Source of the DNA: Anaerocolumna sp. AGMB13025
GTDB taxonomy: Bacteria; Bacillota; Clostridia; Lachnospirales; Lachnospiraceae
Assembly (NCBI RefSeq): GCF_029689925.1
Contig: NZ_CP121445.1
Coordinates: forward strand, 737,001 to 801,000
Direction: 5' to 3'
DNA length: 64,000 nucleotides
Below are positions 43,633 through 52,472 of the stretch, one piece after another. A program made the position numbers and the translations under genes. Under the pieces are notes generated by a model. It saw only the letters and a list, made by a program, of their open reading frames with translations. It was not told the origin of the DNA and did not search any database. Numbering within the stretch: the first letter of the stretch is position 1; every line of letters begins with the position of its first letter.

Positions 43633-44606
43633 AGATAGATATGGCCTACGGCAGCGGTGGGAAACAGACCAGCAGCTTAATCAACGACATATTCTTAAGA
43701 AATTTCGATAATAAAATACTTGCAAAAATGGAGGATTCCGCCGTTTTAAACGTAAGCGGAAAAATTGCCTACACCACGGATTCCTTTGTAGTTACGCCAC
43801 TGTTTTTCCGCGGAGGGGATATCGGCAAGGTAGCCGTCTGCGGAACGGTGAATGACCTTTTAATGATGGGAGCCATGCCCAAATACCTGACTGCCGGCTT
43901 TATAATAGAAGAAGGCGCAGATGTGGATGCCCTGGACCAGATAGCAAAATCCATGGCTTTGGCAGCCGCAGAGGCGAAGGTGAAAATTGTTGCCGGAGAT
44001 ACAAAAGTCATAGAAGGAAAGGGAGGCATCTACATTAACACCTCCGGTATCGGAGAGATACAAAGAAGTGGAATAAGCATCTCAAAGTGTAAAAACAATG
44101 ATGTCATAATCCTTTCCGGCAATCTGGGGGAACATCATGCCGCTATTATGTCCCACAGAATGGGCATTGAAAATACCATACAAAGTGACTGCGCACCACT
44201 TCGTGCTATGGTTAAAAATCTTCTGGAGCATGATATTAAGGTCCACTGTATGCGGGATGTAACAAGAGGAGGTCTGGCTACCGTATTAAACGAAGTGGCG
44301 TCTAGTTCCTCCTGCGGAGTAGAAATTAATGAGACCTCACTGCCAATCAGCAGCGAAGTCCGCGGTTTTTGTGATATCCTGGGACTTGACCCTCTTTATA
44401 TGGCCAATGAGGGCAAGCTGATTGCAGTAGTTCCCAAAGCTCAGGCAGAGAAAGCCCTGGCTCTTATAAAAAAGAGCAAATATGGGGAAAATGCCGCAAT
44501 CATCGGTAAAATAAAAGAAGGCAGCGGAGTCACCATGACAACTGCACTGGAAGGCAGCCGCATTATTGATATTTTATATGGTGAAGGACTGCCCCGTATT
44601 TGTTAG
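43629..44606 (+). CDS. hypE: HypE, thiocyanate-forming dehydratase
   Basis: This 325-residue PurM/AIR-synthase-fold protein ends in PRIC. The C-terminal Cys receives the carbamoyl group from HypF and is dehydrated with ATP to thiocyanate, the CN source. Typical blocks are YTTDSFVVTPLFFRGGDIGKVAV and MRDVTRGGLATVLNEVA. It overlaps hypD in an ATGA junction and is the last gene of the ech-hyp run. A strong terminator lies about 110 bp downstream. Confidence 0.94.
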   Translation: MKIDMAYGSGGKQTSSLINDIFLRNFDNKILAKMEDSAVLNVSGKIAYTTDSFVVTPLFFRGGDIGKVAVCGTVNDLLMMGAMPKYLTAGFIIEEGADVDALDQIAKSMALAAAEAKVKIVAGDTKVIEGKGGIYINTSGIGEIQRSGISISKCKNNDVIILSGNLGEHHAAIMSHRMGIENTIQSDCAPLRAMVKNLLEHDIKVHCMRDVTRGGLATVLNEVASSSSCGVEINETSLPISSEVRGFCDILGLDPLYMANEGKLIAVVPKAQAEKALALIKKSKYGENAAIIGKIKEGSGVTMTTALEGSRIIDILYGEGLPRIC

Positions 44607-44714
44607 GGAGTGGGCGATTACCGCTGACGGATTTGATAATTTATCAAGTTTATTCGGTATGTGAAATTCGTGAAATTATTTTGATTGAATAGATAAGCTC
44701 ATAATTAAGTTTGC

Positions 44715-44763
44715 AAAATAAAGCTGATAATCTGTTTTAGAGAACGGATATCAGCTTTATTTT
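44715..44763 (+). terminator. Terminator of the ech-hyp operon
   Basis: AAAATAAAGCTGATA (44715-44729) pairs with TATCAGCTTTATTTT (44749-44763), and TCTGTT/AACGGA continue the stem inside. The right arm supplies the U-rich run. Confidence 0.88.
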
Positions 44764-45014
44764 ATTTAAATAATAAACTTGAGATTATATAGTAAAACAC
44801 GCAAAGTAAATGATCCAAAAATATAGCGATAATTATGGTTGTGCTGTTGAATTAATTGATTCAGGTAAAATTTGTAACTGTAAGAATATAGAAAAACAGA
44901 AAACAATAAAAGTAAAAGCTTTAAAAGCATGAAAAGCATAAAAGCATAAAAAATAATAAAAAGTAAAACAGAAAAGCAGTAAAAGCATAGATAAGCCCTA
45001 AGGTAAATAGATAA
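44764..45014. other. A-rich gap with AAAAGCATAAAAG-like repeats
   Basis: No gene is seen. Bases about 44885-44995 are irregular repeats of AAAAGCAT/AAAAGCAG separated by A-runs, similar in type to the 16-bp minisatellite at 25.8 kb. Confidence 0.55.
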
Positions 45015-45425
45015 TCAAATAATTTTAACGGGTGTCCCAACGGATACCTGTTTACTGAGTTCTAATACATCATCATTATACATCCGGATGCAGCCATTAG
45101 AGATATTTTTACCGATTGAAGAAGGATTATTGGTGCCATGTATCCCGTAATCGCCATTTGGCGCATTAAGACCAAGCCACCTTACTCCAAAAGGGCCTCC
45201 GGAATTAATTGCCTTGTTCATAATTTTAAAAGAGCCTTTGGGAGTCGGAGTGGCAGCCTTTCCAACTGCCACAGGATAAACCTTAACAACCTTTGCTCCC
45301 TGATATAAGGTTAGGGTATGATTCGCCGTATCAATTAATATGGAATAAGCCGTATCGTTTTTGTCATATTGAAGTATGCTAAAGGGTTCTTCTGTGTAAA
45401 TAGATTGTAATGAATCCGTATACAT
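45015..45425 (-). CDS. Short L,D-transpeptidase (YkuD domain)
   Basis: A 136-residue protein made almost only of a YkuD catalytic domain. The motif HGTNNPSSIGKNISNGCIRM (about 95-114) contains the active His and Cys. These enzymes form 3-3 cross-links or attach proteins in peptidoglycan. No signal peptide, LysM or membrane helix is visible, and the N-terminus reads as soluble (MYTDSLQSIYTEEP), which is unusual for a cell-wall enzyme. An AGGAA box lies about 10 bases before the ATG. Possibilities are a spore-cortex role in the mother cell, or loss of an N-terminal part. Confidence 0.8.
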   Translation of the reverse strand: MYTDSLQSIYTEEPFSILQYDKNDTAYSILIDTANHTLTLYQGAKVVKVYPVAVGKAATPTPKGSFKIMNKAINSGGPFGVRWLGLNAPNGDYGIHGTNNPSSIGKNISNGCIRMYNDDVLELSKQVSVGTPVKII

Positions 45426-45637
45426 AATAATAGGTTCCTGTTTTGTGATCTATACTATTATATCTGCAATAATGTCAGATGGTGAAACGAACCGGCATCA
45501 ATTTAAGGGATAGTATAAAAATAGTAATAATCTATGGTGCCCGAATTCTGCGCGGATATATAAGAAGCTGCGGGAAGTTGTAACGAGATACATCCATCAC
45601 AACTTTTTTTTACCATTTTGTTGATTATATAAAAAAC

Positions 45638-45675
45638 GAGCCGATAACCGTGTTTGTGTAACGGGTTATCGGCTC
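45638..45675 (-). terminator. Terminator of the TetR/ABC/MFS/KTR operon
   Basis: GAGCCGATAACC (45638-45649) pairs with GGTTATCGGCTC (45664-45675). On the minus strand it is followed by GTTTTTTATA. The stem overlaps the stop codon of the KTR gene. Confidence 0.88.
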
Positions 45676-45854
45676 TGCGTCTTTGCGTCTGGCTCATTGA
45701 TAACGGACATATGCATTTCTTGAACATGTAGTAATGTTTCTTGTTTACACTTCGGACAGAACAATGGGAAATTCGTTAGTATTGTGTCTGGTCGTAGTTT
45801 TATCCGAGTTTTGTTTTTACAAACTGGACACAATAACCAGTCATATTTATCCAT
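45666..45854 (-). CDS. Cysteine-rich KTR-domain protein (mobile-element type)
   Basis: A 62-residue zinc-ribbon protein: CPVCKNKTR (about 9-17) and CPKCKQE (about 33-39), ending EPDAKTQSR. Small KTR proteins with this Cys spacing and this C-terminus are familiar from Tn916-like and other conjugative elements, usually beside resistance genes. The function is unknown. It is the last gene of the minus-strand operon and supports the view that the operon is mobile cargo. Confidence 0.85.
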   Translation of the reverse strand: MDKYDWLLCPVCKNKTRIKLRPDTILTNFPLFCPKCKQETLLHVQEMHMSVINEPDAKTQSR

Positions 45855-45872
45855 AATATCACCTACCTTTTT

Positions 45873-47119
45873 TTATTTAATGGGTTCAGCCGCAAACATT
45901 CTCCGCGCAATGAGGGCGATAACAAACATCAGTAAACTAACAGCTGAAATTGGCACATATAGCACGTCGCTAAACGATTCGAATATAACACCATATATAA
46001 CCTGACCGATCGGTGTGGCACACCCTGCAATAGCCATGATGATTGCCATAACCTTGCCCAGATTCTCATTTGAAGTCACCCGCTGTACTCTCGCAATAAC
46101 AATGATTGAAATTATAGCTGCAAACATAGCGATGGGAATCGCACCGAGCATAAACAGGGCGAAGGCCGGATAATAGCCAAGTCCAAGGTAAATGGCAACA
46201 CGGATACGGCTATTGGCATAACGAATAAGGCAGTAGCAGCAATCAATCGGTACAGCGTATTCATTTTAATTCTTTTGGCAAAAACTCCAATACTCAATGT
46301 GCCTAAAATGCTTGCAAAGCTGATAAGTCCGACGCCGATACCCTGCATGGTACCGCTGCTTTGCATAGTGACGCGTAAAATAATTGGACTACCTACTATT
46401 AAAAGTGGTGATAAAACAAAATTGATTCCAGCGGCTACAATCATTGATTTTAGAATAAAGGATTGTTTTACAACAAAGACAAAACCCACTTTCATGTCCT
46501 TACCAATAGTTGCAATAATATGCCCATCCCATTCACGTCTGACAAACGGTATCTTAATGAACAGTTCCATTACAGCTGATAGAAAAAACGCAATACAGGT
46601 TGTGAGAACGAGAAAACGAATCCCAAATGCACTGTATAGCACACCGCCAAGAATTGGTGCGGCAACACCCGATAAAGCCTGTACAGCCTGTGCAATACCA
46701 TTTGCACCCTCTAATTTTTCAGTCTCCACCAACAGAGGAATACTGGCTGTGACAGTGGGAGTTTCCATTGCACTGATAATGGACAGCAACACCATAATTA
46801 CACCAATCGGTATAACCGTAGCCAATCTAGCAGAAATAAGCAAGAACAGGCACATAGCAACCGAGCTGCTTGCAAAATCAAGAATTACCATTAGATTACG
46901 CCGGTTAAATCGATCTGCGATTGCGCCGCCCACAGGCGAAAACAAAATCGGAATATTTGATATTGCGTACATTGTGGCAAACAGATCAGCCCGTTTCGTA
47001 ATATCCAAGATGTAAAGGGATAGAGCAAATCGCAAGAGTACCCCACCAAATATGGAAATGACTTGCCCAAATATTAGTAACTTAAAATTTTTCGAGTATG
47101 AATTAACTGTTCTTCGCAT
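45873..47119 (-). pseudogene. MFS multidrug-type efflux pump, frameshifted
   Basis: The first about 305 residues form a normal 12-TM major facilitator N-terminal part (ALSLYILDITKRADLFATMYAISNIPIL, GGAIADRFNRRNLMVILDF). Near 46198-46204 the sense moves to another frame. The native text would run ...MPIAVS then VAIYLGLGYYPAFALFMLGAIP, in the frame that continues to 45873, whereas the original frame ends soon after in IIRPSPCL. One missing base explains it. The ATG at 47119 follows AAGGTGG. Macrolide-efflux-type MFS pumps have this look, but the substrate is not known. A sequencing error cannot be excluded. Confidence 0.75.
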
Positions 47120-47133
47120 AATACCCACCTTAT

Positions 47134-47313
47134 CTAATTACGGAACAGGTTATAATTGATACCCGCACTTATCAGGGCGACAATACCAAAAACGATTGCC
47201 CATATAGCCCATTTATTCTTTTTTTGTTTCTTTTTAGCAAAAACCATTGCGGCTACACCGCAGATAATAAGCGAAACTGCAACAATTGCACCAACAATAT
47301 ATCCAATATGCAT
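47134..47313 (-). CDS. Small two-TM membrane protein of the exporter operon
   Basis: A 59-residue protein beginning MHIGYIVGAIVAVSLIICG. It has two hydrophobic helices (about 5-25 and 35-52) separated by a Lys-rich loop, KKKQKKNK. It starts in a TAATG overlap with the permease stop, behind TGGAGG, so translation is coupled to the ABC exporter. It may be an exporter accessory subunit; no family was recognised. Confidence 0.65.
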   Translation of the reverse strand: MHIGYIVGAIVAVSLIICGVAAMVFAKKKQKKNKWAIWAIVFGIVALISAGINYNLFRN

Positions 47314-48023
47314 TACGCGACCTCCATTTTATTTACTTTGTTCGATAGCTCGATCATTACTGCAACAGCGACAACAAGACCGATACCACTAATCAACATA
47401 CTAGATAGAATGCTGCTTGCATTAATTGCGGCATTACCGTAGATGGTACTCAGTAAAATGGCACTAATCAGCGTTGCAGGAACGGATTTTTGGATAAAAC
47501 CGATTCTAAGGGACACAATCCCAATTCCGCCAAGTGCAATAACAGCAACACTTGATGTTTTCAATGCATCTGCCACCAAGCGTACTGTCATAACATCTTG
47601 TACGACGATTGGCGAAACCGATTCTGTTATGCTAAAAACAAGATAAGGTATCGCCGTACAAATCAGCATGGAAACCGACGTAAATACAAAAACCAAAAGT
47701 AATTTAGCAAAAAGGATCTTGCTTCTGCTAACAGGATAGGAAAATAACAATGCCGCCCGCTTACCCGTATATTCGCCTATAATCAGCCGCGAATACATTA
47801 TTGCTGACATGGTGGCAAAAACGACCAGACTGATTATCCCGGTCAGACGAAAAATGTTGGTATAGCTTCTAAATACAATCTCACGGGCACTGCTATCTTC
47901 AAGTTGTGCCGCATAGGCTATAAAATAAATTAGCACAAGCAGGACTAAGCAGGAAACAGCACTTGACACCAAATAAGTACGAAGGTTATTTCGTCTAAGT
48001 TCCAGTTTAATTAACTTCTTCAT
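47313..48023 (-). CDS. ABC-2 type exporter permease
   Basis: A 236-residue permease with about six hydrophobic helices, beginning MKKLIKLELRRNNLRTYLVSS as in bacitracin/lantibiotic-type and YhgE-like ABC-2 permeases. Its start overlaps the ATPase gene by 4 bp, so the two form one exporter. It is regulated with the TetR gene upstream. Confidence 0.83.
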   Translation of the reverse strand: MKKLIKLELRRNNLRTYLVSSAVSCLVLLVLIYFIAYAAQLEDSSAREIVFRSYTNIFRLTGIISLVVFATMSAIMYSRLIIGEYTGKRAALLFSYPVSRSKILFAKLLLVFVFTSVSMLICTAIPYLVFSITESVSPIVVQDVMTVRLVADALKTSSVAVIALGGIGIVSLRIGFIQKSVPATLISAILLSTIYGNAAINASSILSSMLISGIGLVVAVAVMIELSNKVNKMEVA

Positions 48024-48751
48024 GATATATTTCCTCCGCTCATAATATTAAAAAAGTATTCCTCTAGCCGTATGTCACTTTTCCCTTTGATTTGTTCAAG
48101 AGAAATCTCCTGTAGGATAGTACCGTTTACAATCACGCCCACCATATCGGCGATATGCTCGATTTCACTTAGAAGGTGACTTGACAAAAGGATTGTCATG
48201 CCGTGCTCTTGTGTAAGAGTAAGAAACAAAGTCCGCATATCCCGTATTCCCACAGGGTCGAGTCCGTTTATGGGTTCATCTAAAATCAAGATTTTCGGCT
48301 TGTGGATGAAAGCCCGGGCAATACCTAATCTTTGCCGCATACCAAGCGAAAATTTGCTGACAGGCTTAGTACCTGTGACTTTTAGCCCCACCATATCAAG
48401 TGCGGTTTCCGCTCCAAAGCCTGTTACCCCCATATAGTCAAGGTGAAGTGCCAAGTTTTCGGCGGCTGACAAATGCTCATAGAACACCGGAGCTTCAATC
48501 AGACTTCCGATACGTTGCAAGACGTTTTCCCTGTCTTTTGTCACATTAAACCCCAAGACTTCAACAGTTCCGCTTGTCGGGGATAGTAAGCCAGTAAGGA
48601 TCTTAAATATTGTTGTTTTTCCAGCGCCATTTGCGCCTAAGAAGCCGTAAATGCTACCTTTAGGAACGGTCATATTGCTGTCCTTGACAACAAAAGTATT
48701 ATCAAACTTTTTGGCAAGGTTTTTGATTACAATAATTGGTTCACGTTTCAT
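48020..48751 (-). CDS. ABC exporter ATP-binding protein (BcrA type)
   Basis: A 243-residue ATPase with Walker A GANGAGKTT, signature FSLGMRQRLGIARA, Walker B ILILDEPINGLDP and H-loop SSHLLSE. The SLGMRQRL signature is typical of bacitracin/lantibiotic self-protection and drug exporters (BcrA/CcmA type). Only 26 bp separate it from the TetR gene. Confidence 0.9.
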   Translation of the reverse strand: MKREPIIVIKNLAKKFDNTFVVKDSNMTVPKGSIYGFLGANGAGKTTIFKILTGLLSPTSGTVEVLGFNVTKDRENVLQRIGSLIEAPVFYEHLSAAENLALHLDYMGVTGFGAETALDMVGLKVTGTKPVSKFSLGMRQRLGIARAFIHKPKILILDEPINGLDPVGIRDMRTLFLTLTQEHGMTILLSSHLLSEIEHIADMVGVIVNGTILQEISLEQIKGKSDIRLEEYFFNIMSGGNIS

Positions 48752-48777
48752 CGGACCTCCAATTTATATATAAATTT

Positions 48778-49353
48778 CTATTCATATATTTCGTCGATAA
48801 TGTTGTCGAGTAACGTACAGAACACTTCATAATGGTCGTAGTAAAGGATATCTTTGTTCGTTACAATAGCAAGCAATGCATTAAATATCCCGATTGCTTT
48901 TTCTTTGCTCATTTTCAATTTAAGATTGGAATTGAAAATATTATCCGCAATAAAACTTTCGCTGATTTTTTGAGTTTTTTCTAACCATTCTTTGGGTGCC
49001 CTGTTTAGAAAACTGATAAAATCCGGGCTATTACGCTGTGTGAGTATCTTTGTTTTGTCGTATTCAAGATATAATTGTTTCAGCATACGGCAGATATCTT
49101 CTTTGACTGGAAATGCGGGAAGTGTTTCTTCAAGTGCCTTGTGCCTTTCTTGAAAAACATCAAATACCCTGCAAAACAAATGCTCTTTCGAATCAAAGAA
49201 GGCATAGAAAGCTCCTTTTGATATTCCAGCTTTTGAGCAGAGTTCATCAATCTTTGTGTTTTTGTAGCCAATAGTTATCCAGCTTTTCTCGCATTCCTTT
49301 ATTAACTTATCACGGATATTGTCTTTTTCGGCTTCTGAAAAACTCCTTGCCAT
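48778..49353 (-). CDS. TetR-family regulator
   Basis: A 191-residue regulator. The helix-turn-helix is in residues about 25-50 (TKIDELCSKAGISKGAFYAFFDSKEHLF), followed by an all-helical ligand domain. The ATG at 49353 is chosen because AAGGAGG lies nine bases upstream. It is the first gene of the operon TetR-ABC ATPase-permease-small protein-MFS-KTR, and a 30-bp palindrome at the promoter is its likely operator. Confidence 0.88.
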   Translation of the reverse strand: MARSFSEAEKDNIRDKLIKECEKSWITIGYKNTKIDELCSKAGISKGAFYAFFDSKEHLFCRVFDVFQERHKALEETLPAFPVKEDICRMLKQLYLEYDKTKILTQRNSPDFISFLNRAPKEWLEKTQKISESFIADNIFNSNLKLKMSKEKAIGIFNALLAIVTNKDILYYDHYEVFCTLLDNIIDEIYE

Positions 49354-49376
49354 TTTAATTTCCTCCTTATAATAAT

Positions 49377-49439
49377 CTATGACCGAAAATAATAAACGGG
49401 TCATAGGTTTATTATATGGAAAAGATGTTTATTTGTCAA
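49377..49439 (-). promoter_or_regulatory. Consensus promoter with TetR-type operator
   Basis: On the minus strand, TTGACA (49439-49434), a 17-bp spacer and TATAAT (49416-49411). CTATGACC (49377-49384) and GGTCATAG (49399-49406), 14 bp apart, form a palindrome right at the expected transcription start. Confidence 0.8.
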
Positions 49440-50238
49440 CATCCATTATTAAGTAAGACGAAAATGTTTCTGCATTGTTAAGTAAGACGAAAATGTAAGT
49501 GATTTATGTGATTTATACTGCTTAACCTAAATAGTAATTGTAATTAATACCATGATATTTGTAAGCATTAGTAATCGGAAAGGTCAAAACGAAAGTCGAT
49601 GTCGTAGCAATCTGTCAATAAACACCAAATATAAAGATTTTATAACTTTACAGGCGAAAACTTAATGAATTCATAATCTTTATGAAATGCAAATCGTAAG
49701 TAACTCATACTAAAATAAGTAAATAATTATAACTAGCTTGACATGATAACGAAACTATAAATGAAAAATAATATCTGAGAAAATAGAAAATGAAATAGAA
49801 AATAAAATAGAAAGTTAAAATAGAAAATGAAAAAAGAAAATGGAAATAGAAAATAAAATAGAAAATGAAAATAGAAAATAAAATAGAAAATGGAAAATAG
49901 AAAATGAAAATAGAAAATAGAAAATGGAAAATAGAAATACGAAATAAAACAAACAATTAAGAAAATATAAAATAATTCCGGAAATCCTATCAAAATAAGC
50001 TGAATACTATAATTCGCCAGATATAGATATTTGTTCTAATTTTATTAATATATGAATAAATTGTTAATGAAAAATGAACAAAAATTGTGAAAGAATGGTG
50101 AAAACCATTGAAATGTAAAATATTATATGCTAATATAATTCTTTGTTGTAATACCATAAAGTGACCGGAAGATAAATTACTATAAATCCGGATTGTTCAT
50201 AGAAGGGAAAGAATCGATTCAGATAAAGATTTTTTCTT
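49440..50238. other. Intergenic stretch with direct repeats and A-rich minisatellite
   Basis: TTAAGTAAGACGAAAATGT occurs twice (49449-49467 and 49478-49496). Bases 49785-49945 are irregular GAAAATAGAAAATAAAATA repeats. No gene is supported in the 800 bp; frames through the A-rich part are low complexity. Confidence 0.65.
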
Positions 50239-51447
50239 TTGAAAAGAGGAATTACTATAGAAAATAAAGCAGCGATAAGACGTCAGATTGATGAGTCTTT
50301 AACATATACCAATATAATAATAATTACTGTTACATCCATTTTTCTACCTTACATATTTGCAGGGATCCTGTTGGTTGGATTAGGTATGTATCTTATACTA
50401 AATAAACAGACCCGAAAAATAATATTTTCCCAAAGGTGCTCGAAATATATTATTTCGTTTTTTGTTTTTTACTTGCTGGAAGCCTTGTTTTATGGAAACT
50501 GGTTTGGTGTAGGGGCAGGATTTGGATTAATACTTGCTTTGGCGATTGGCTTCTTTCAACGCAGTTTCATGACTACGGAACTTTATGAAAGAGTATTAAC
50601 ACTGGTCTGCATTTTGAGTATAACCAGTTCCAGCTGCGCCATAACCCAGAAGTTTGTGATATCACTGGTGGATGATTTTTATAATTATGACAGAATCTCT
50701 GCTATGTTTTTGCACCCCAATTATTTTGGGACGATCACAGCTACCGTTATCATTATCTGTGCTTATAAAATACTCTCAAATCAAGGCTCTAAATGGGTGT
50801 ATTATATAGTAGGGGTTATGAATATTATAAGTATCTATTTATGCGAAAGCATGTTTGCCTGGGTAGAAGTTTTTGTAGGTATCGCAATTTTACTACTGGT
50901 AATGAAAAAATACGGACTATTTAGCCTATGGTTAGGCGGAGCAATGATTGCCGGGTTTGCTATATTTGAATTAAACATAGATTTAATCCCCCGTTTGTAC
51001 GAGGCAAAAGAAACCTTAAGCCTTCGTCTTAAGATCTGGCAATTTGTGTGGGAGCAATTCATAAAAGAGCCGTTGTTTGGCCACGGTTCCATGTCCACAG
51101 CATTCCTAAGCAGTAAAGCCGGTAACCTGATACCACATGCCCATAGTGTCTACCTGGATACCCTGATGAATTATGGGATGATCGGAACAATACCGATTGT
51201 GATATATTTTATGAAATATCTGATCAGGATTTTGAAAATATGTCTGAAAGAAAAGAAACCAATGATCACTTCACTTATCCTGGCTGTAATGGGAGCTGCC
51301 TTGGTTCATGGCTTGACAGACTTAACGCTTTTCTGGATACAGACGTTGCCGCTTTTCATTTTTATACTAACCGGAATCGGTGCTTATGAAAGCAGAGAAG
51401 ATAAAAAAGTGGTGAATTTGCTGATCAGGCAACGGTATATTGAATAA
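50239..51447 (+). CDS. O-antigen ligase/Wzy-like membrane protein
   Basis: A 402-residue polytopic protein with about 10-11 helices. It has an extracytoplasmic loop and the Wzy_C-type block SLRLKIWQFVWEQFIKEPLFGHGSMST...HAHSVYLDTLMNYGMIG (about 255-320), whose Arg and His residues are conserved in ligases and polymerases of surface glycans. No glycosyltransferase genes are adjacent. The start is odd. The only upstream in-frame standard codon is TTG at 50239, without a ribosome binding site, while AAAAGAGGA (50242-50250) is ideally spaced for an ATA at 50257. Either could be used. Confidence 0.8.
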   Translation: MKRGITIENKAAIRRQIDESLTYTNIIIITVTSIFLPYIFAGILLVGLGMYLILNKQTRKIIFSQRCSKYIISFFVFYLLEALFYGNWFGVGAGFGLILALAIGFFQRSFMTTELYERVLTLVCILSITSSSCAITQKFVISLVDDFYNYDRISAMFLHPNYFGTITATVIIICAYKILSNQGSKWVYYIVGVMNIISIYLCESMFAWVEVFVGIAILLLVMKKYGLFSLWLGGAMIAGFAIFELNIDLIPRLYEAKETLSLRLKIWQFVWEQFIKEPLFGHGSMSTAFLSSKAGNLIPHAHSVYLDTLMNYGMIGTIPIVIYFMKYLIRILKICLKEKKPMITSLILAVMGAALVHGLTDLTLFWIQTLPLFIFILTGIGAYESREDKKVVNLLIRQRYIE

Positions 51448-51548
51448 TCAGAACCCAGAAGTAAAAACGATAAGAAGTTAATATATATTCAAATAGGAAT
51501 AGCCGTGTCGGTAAGAGGTAATGCCGGCGCGGCTACATTTTTACATGA

Positions 51549-52190
51549 TTAGCTGTTTATATCCTTGTAGCACCAGAACCAGTCCATACAGTCCAAACAC
51601 ATCTTTTCAGGATCATTAACCCGTTCCGTTAATTGATCATATGTGCGGGGCGGAGGGACCATAACGGGACTGCCAGGCTGCCAGTTTGCCGGGGTAACTA
51701 CTTTGCATTTATCTGTGGTTTGAAGTGCAATTAACAGGCGCAGAATTTCTGCTATGTTTCTGCCGTTTGTCAGAGGATAAATAAAGATTGCCCGGATCAC
51801 CTGATCGGGGTCAATAAAAAAGACATTCCGCACGGTTTCCTGTGTGCTTGCATCAGGAGCTATCATTCCGTAGAGCTTCGCAACCTCAGCCATACGGTCT
51901 GCGATGATTGGGAAAGGAATTTCGATGCCGGTTAATTGATAAATTTGATTCACCCATGCCAAATGAGAAGGGTTGCTGTCAATACTAAGTCCAATCAGGT
52001 TTGCATTGAGTCCTTTAAATTGATCATTGGCTTGTGCAAATGCGATAAATTCTGTAGTACATACAGGAGTAAAATCTCCCGGATGAGAAAACAGAATGAC
52101 CCAGTGTCCTTTGTAATCAGAAAGTCTCATTGGTCCGAAGGTGGTAGTGGCAGTAAAATCAGGGGCTTTCATACCGATACTAACATTCAT
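51549..52190 (-). CDS. 1-Cys-type peroxiredoxin (Prx6/AhpC-TSA)
   Basis: This 213-residue peroxiredoxin reduces peroxides through the peroxidatic Cys in HPGDFTPVCTTEF (about residue 47). The long C-terminal arm (about 165-213), with PGSPVMVPPPRTYDQL, marks the Prx6 type. It ends in CLDCMDWFWCYKD, which gives extra Cys residues that may serve in resolving. The ATG at 52190 is favoured since the GGGG box lies seven bases before it. A minus-strand monocistronic gene. Confidence 0.88.
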   Translation of the reverse strand: MNVSIGMKAPDFTATTTFGPMRLSDYKGHWVILFSHPGDFTPVCTTEFIAFAQANDQFKGLNANLIGLSIDSNPSHLAWVNQIYQLTGIEIPFPIIADRMAEVAKLYGMIAPDASTQETVRNVFFIDPDQVIRAIFIYPLTNGRNIAEILRLLIALQTTDKCKVVTPANWQPGSPVMVPPPRTYDQLTERVNDPEKMCLDCMDWFWCYKDINS

Positions 52191-52472
52191 AGACATACCC
52201 CAAAAAATAGTTTATATTATTATATGACAATAAGAAAGTAACTGTTAATAGTAATATTACATAAATAGAATCATTTGGGATATGGTAGTGATATAAAAAG
52301 ATTGTAAAATATAGAAATGAAAAATGATCTGATAACTATATAAATAAGGAAATACAACTACAATCCCATGATATAATAAACGAAGAGCTGCCGCCAACAG
52401 GTACGACGCTTTAAATAGAACCTTTTTTTAGTTCCCCAATATATTAAATAAAACACCCAGGAGAAGAGCCGA

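Noticed and set aside
46275..47015. 246-codon plus-strand frame opposite the MFS gene
   Set aside because: Antisense of a coherent major facilitator sequence; no ribosome binding site or domain.
49705..49993. Phe/Ile-rich minus-strand frames
   Set aside because: They are translations of the A-rich repeat at 49.8 kb, without start signals.
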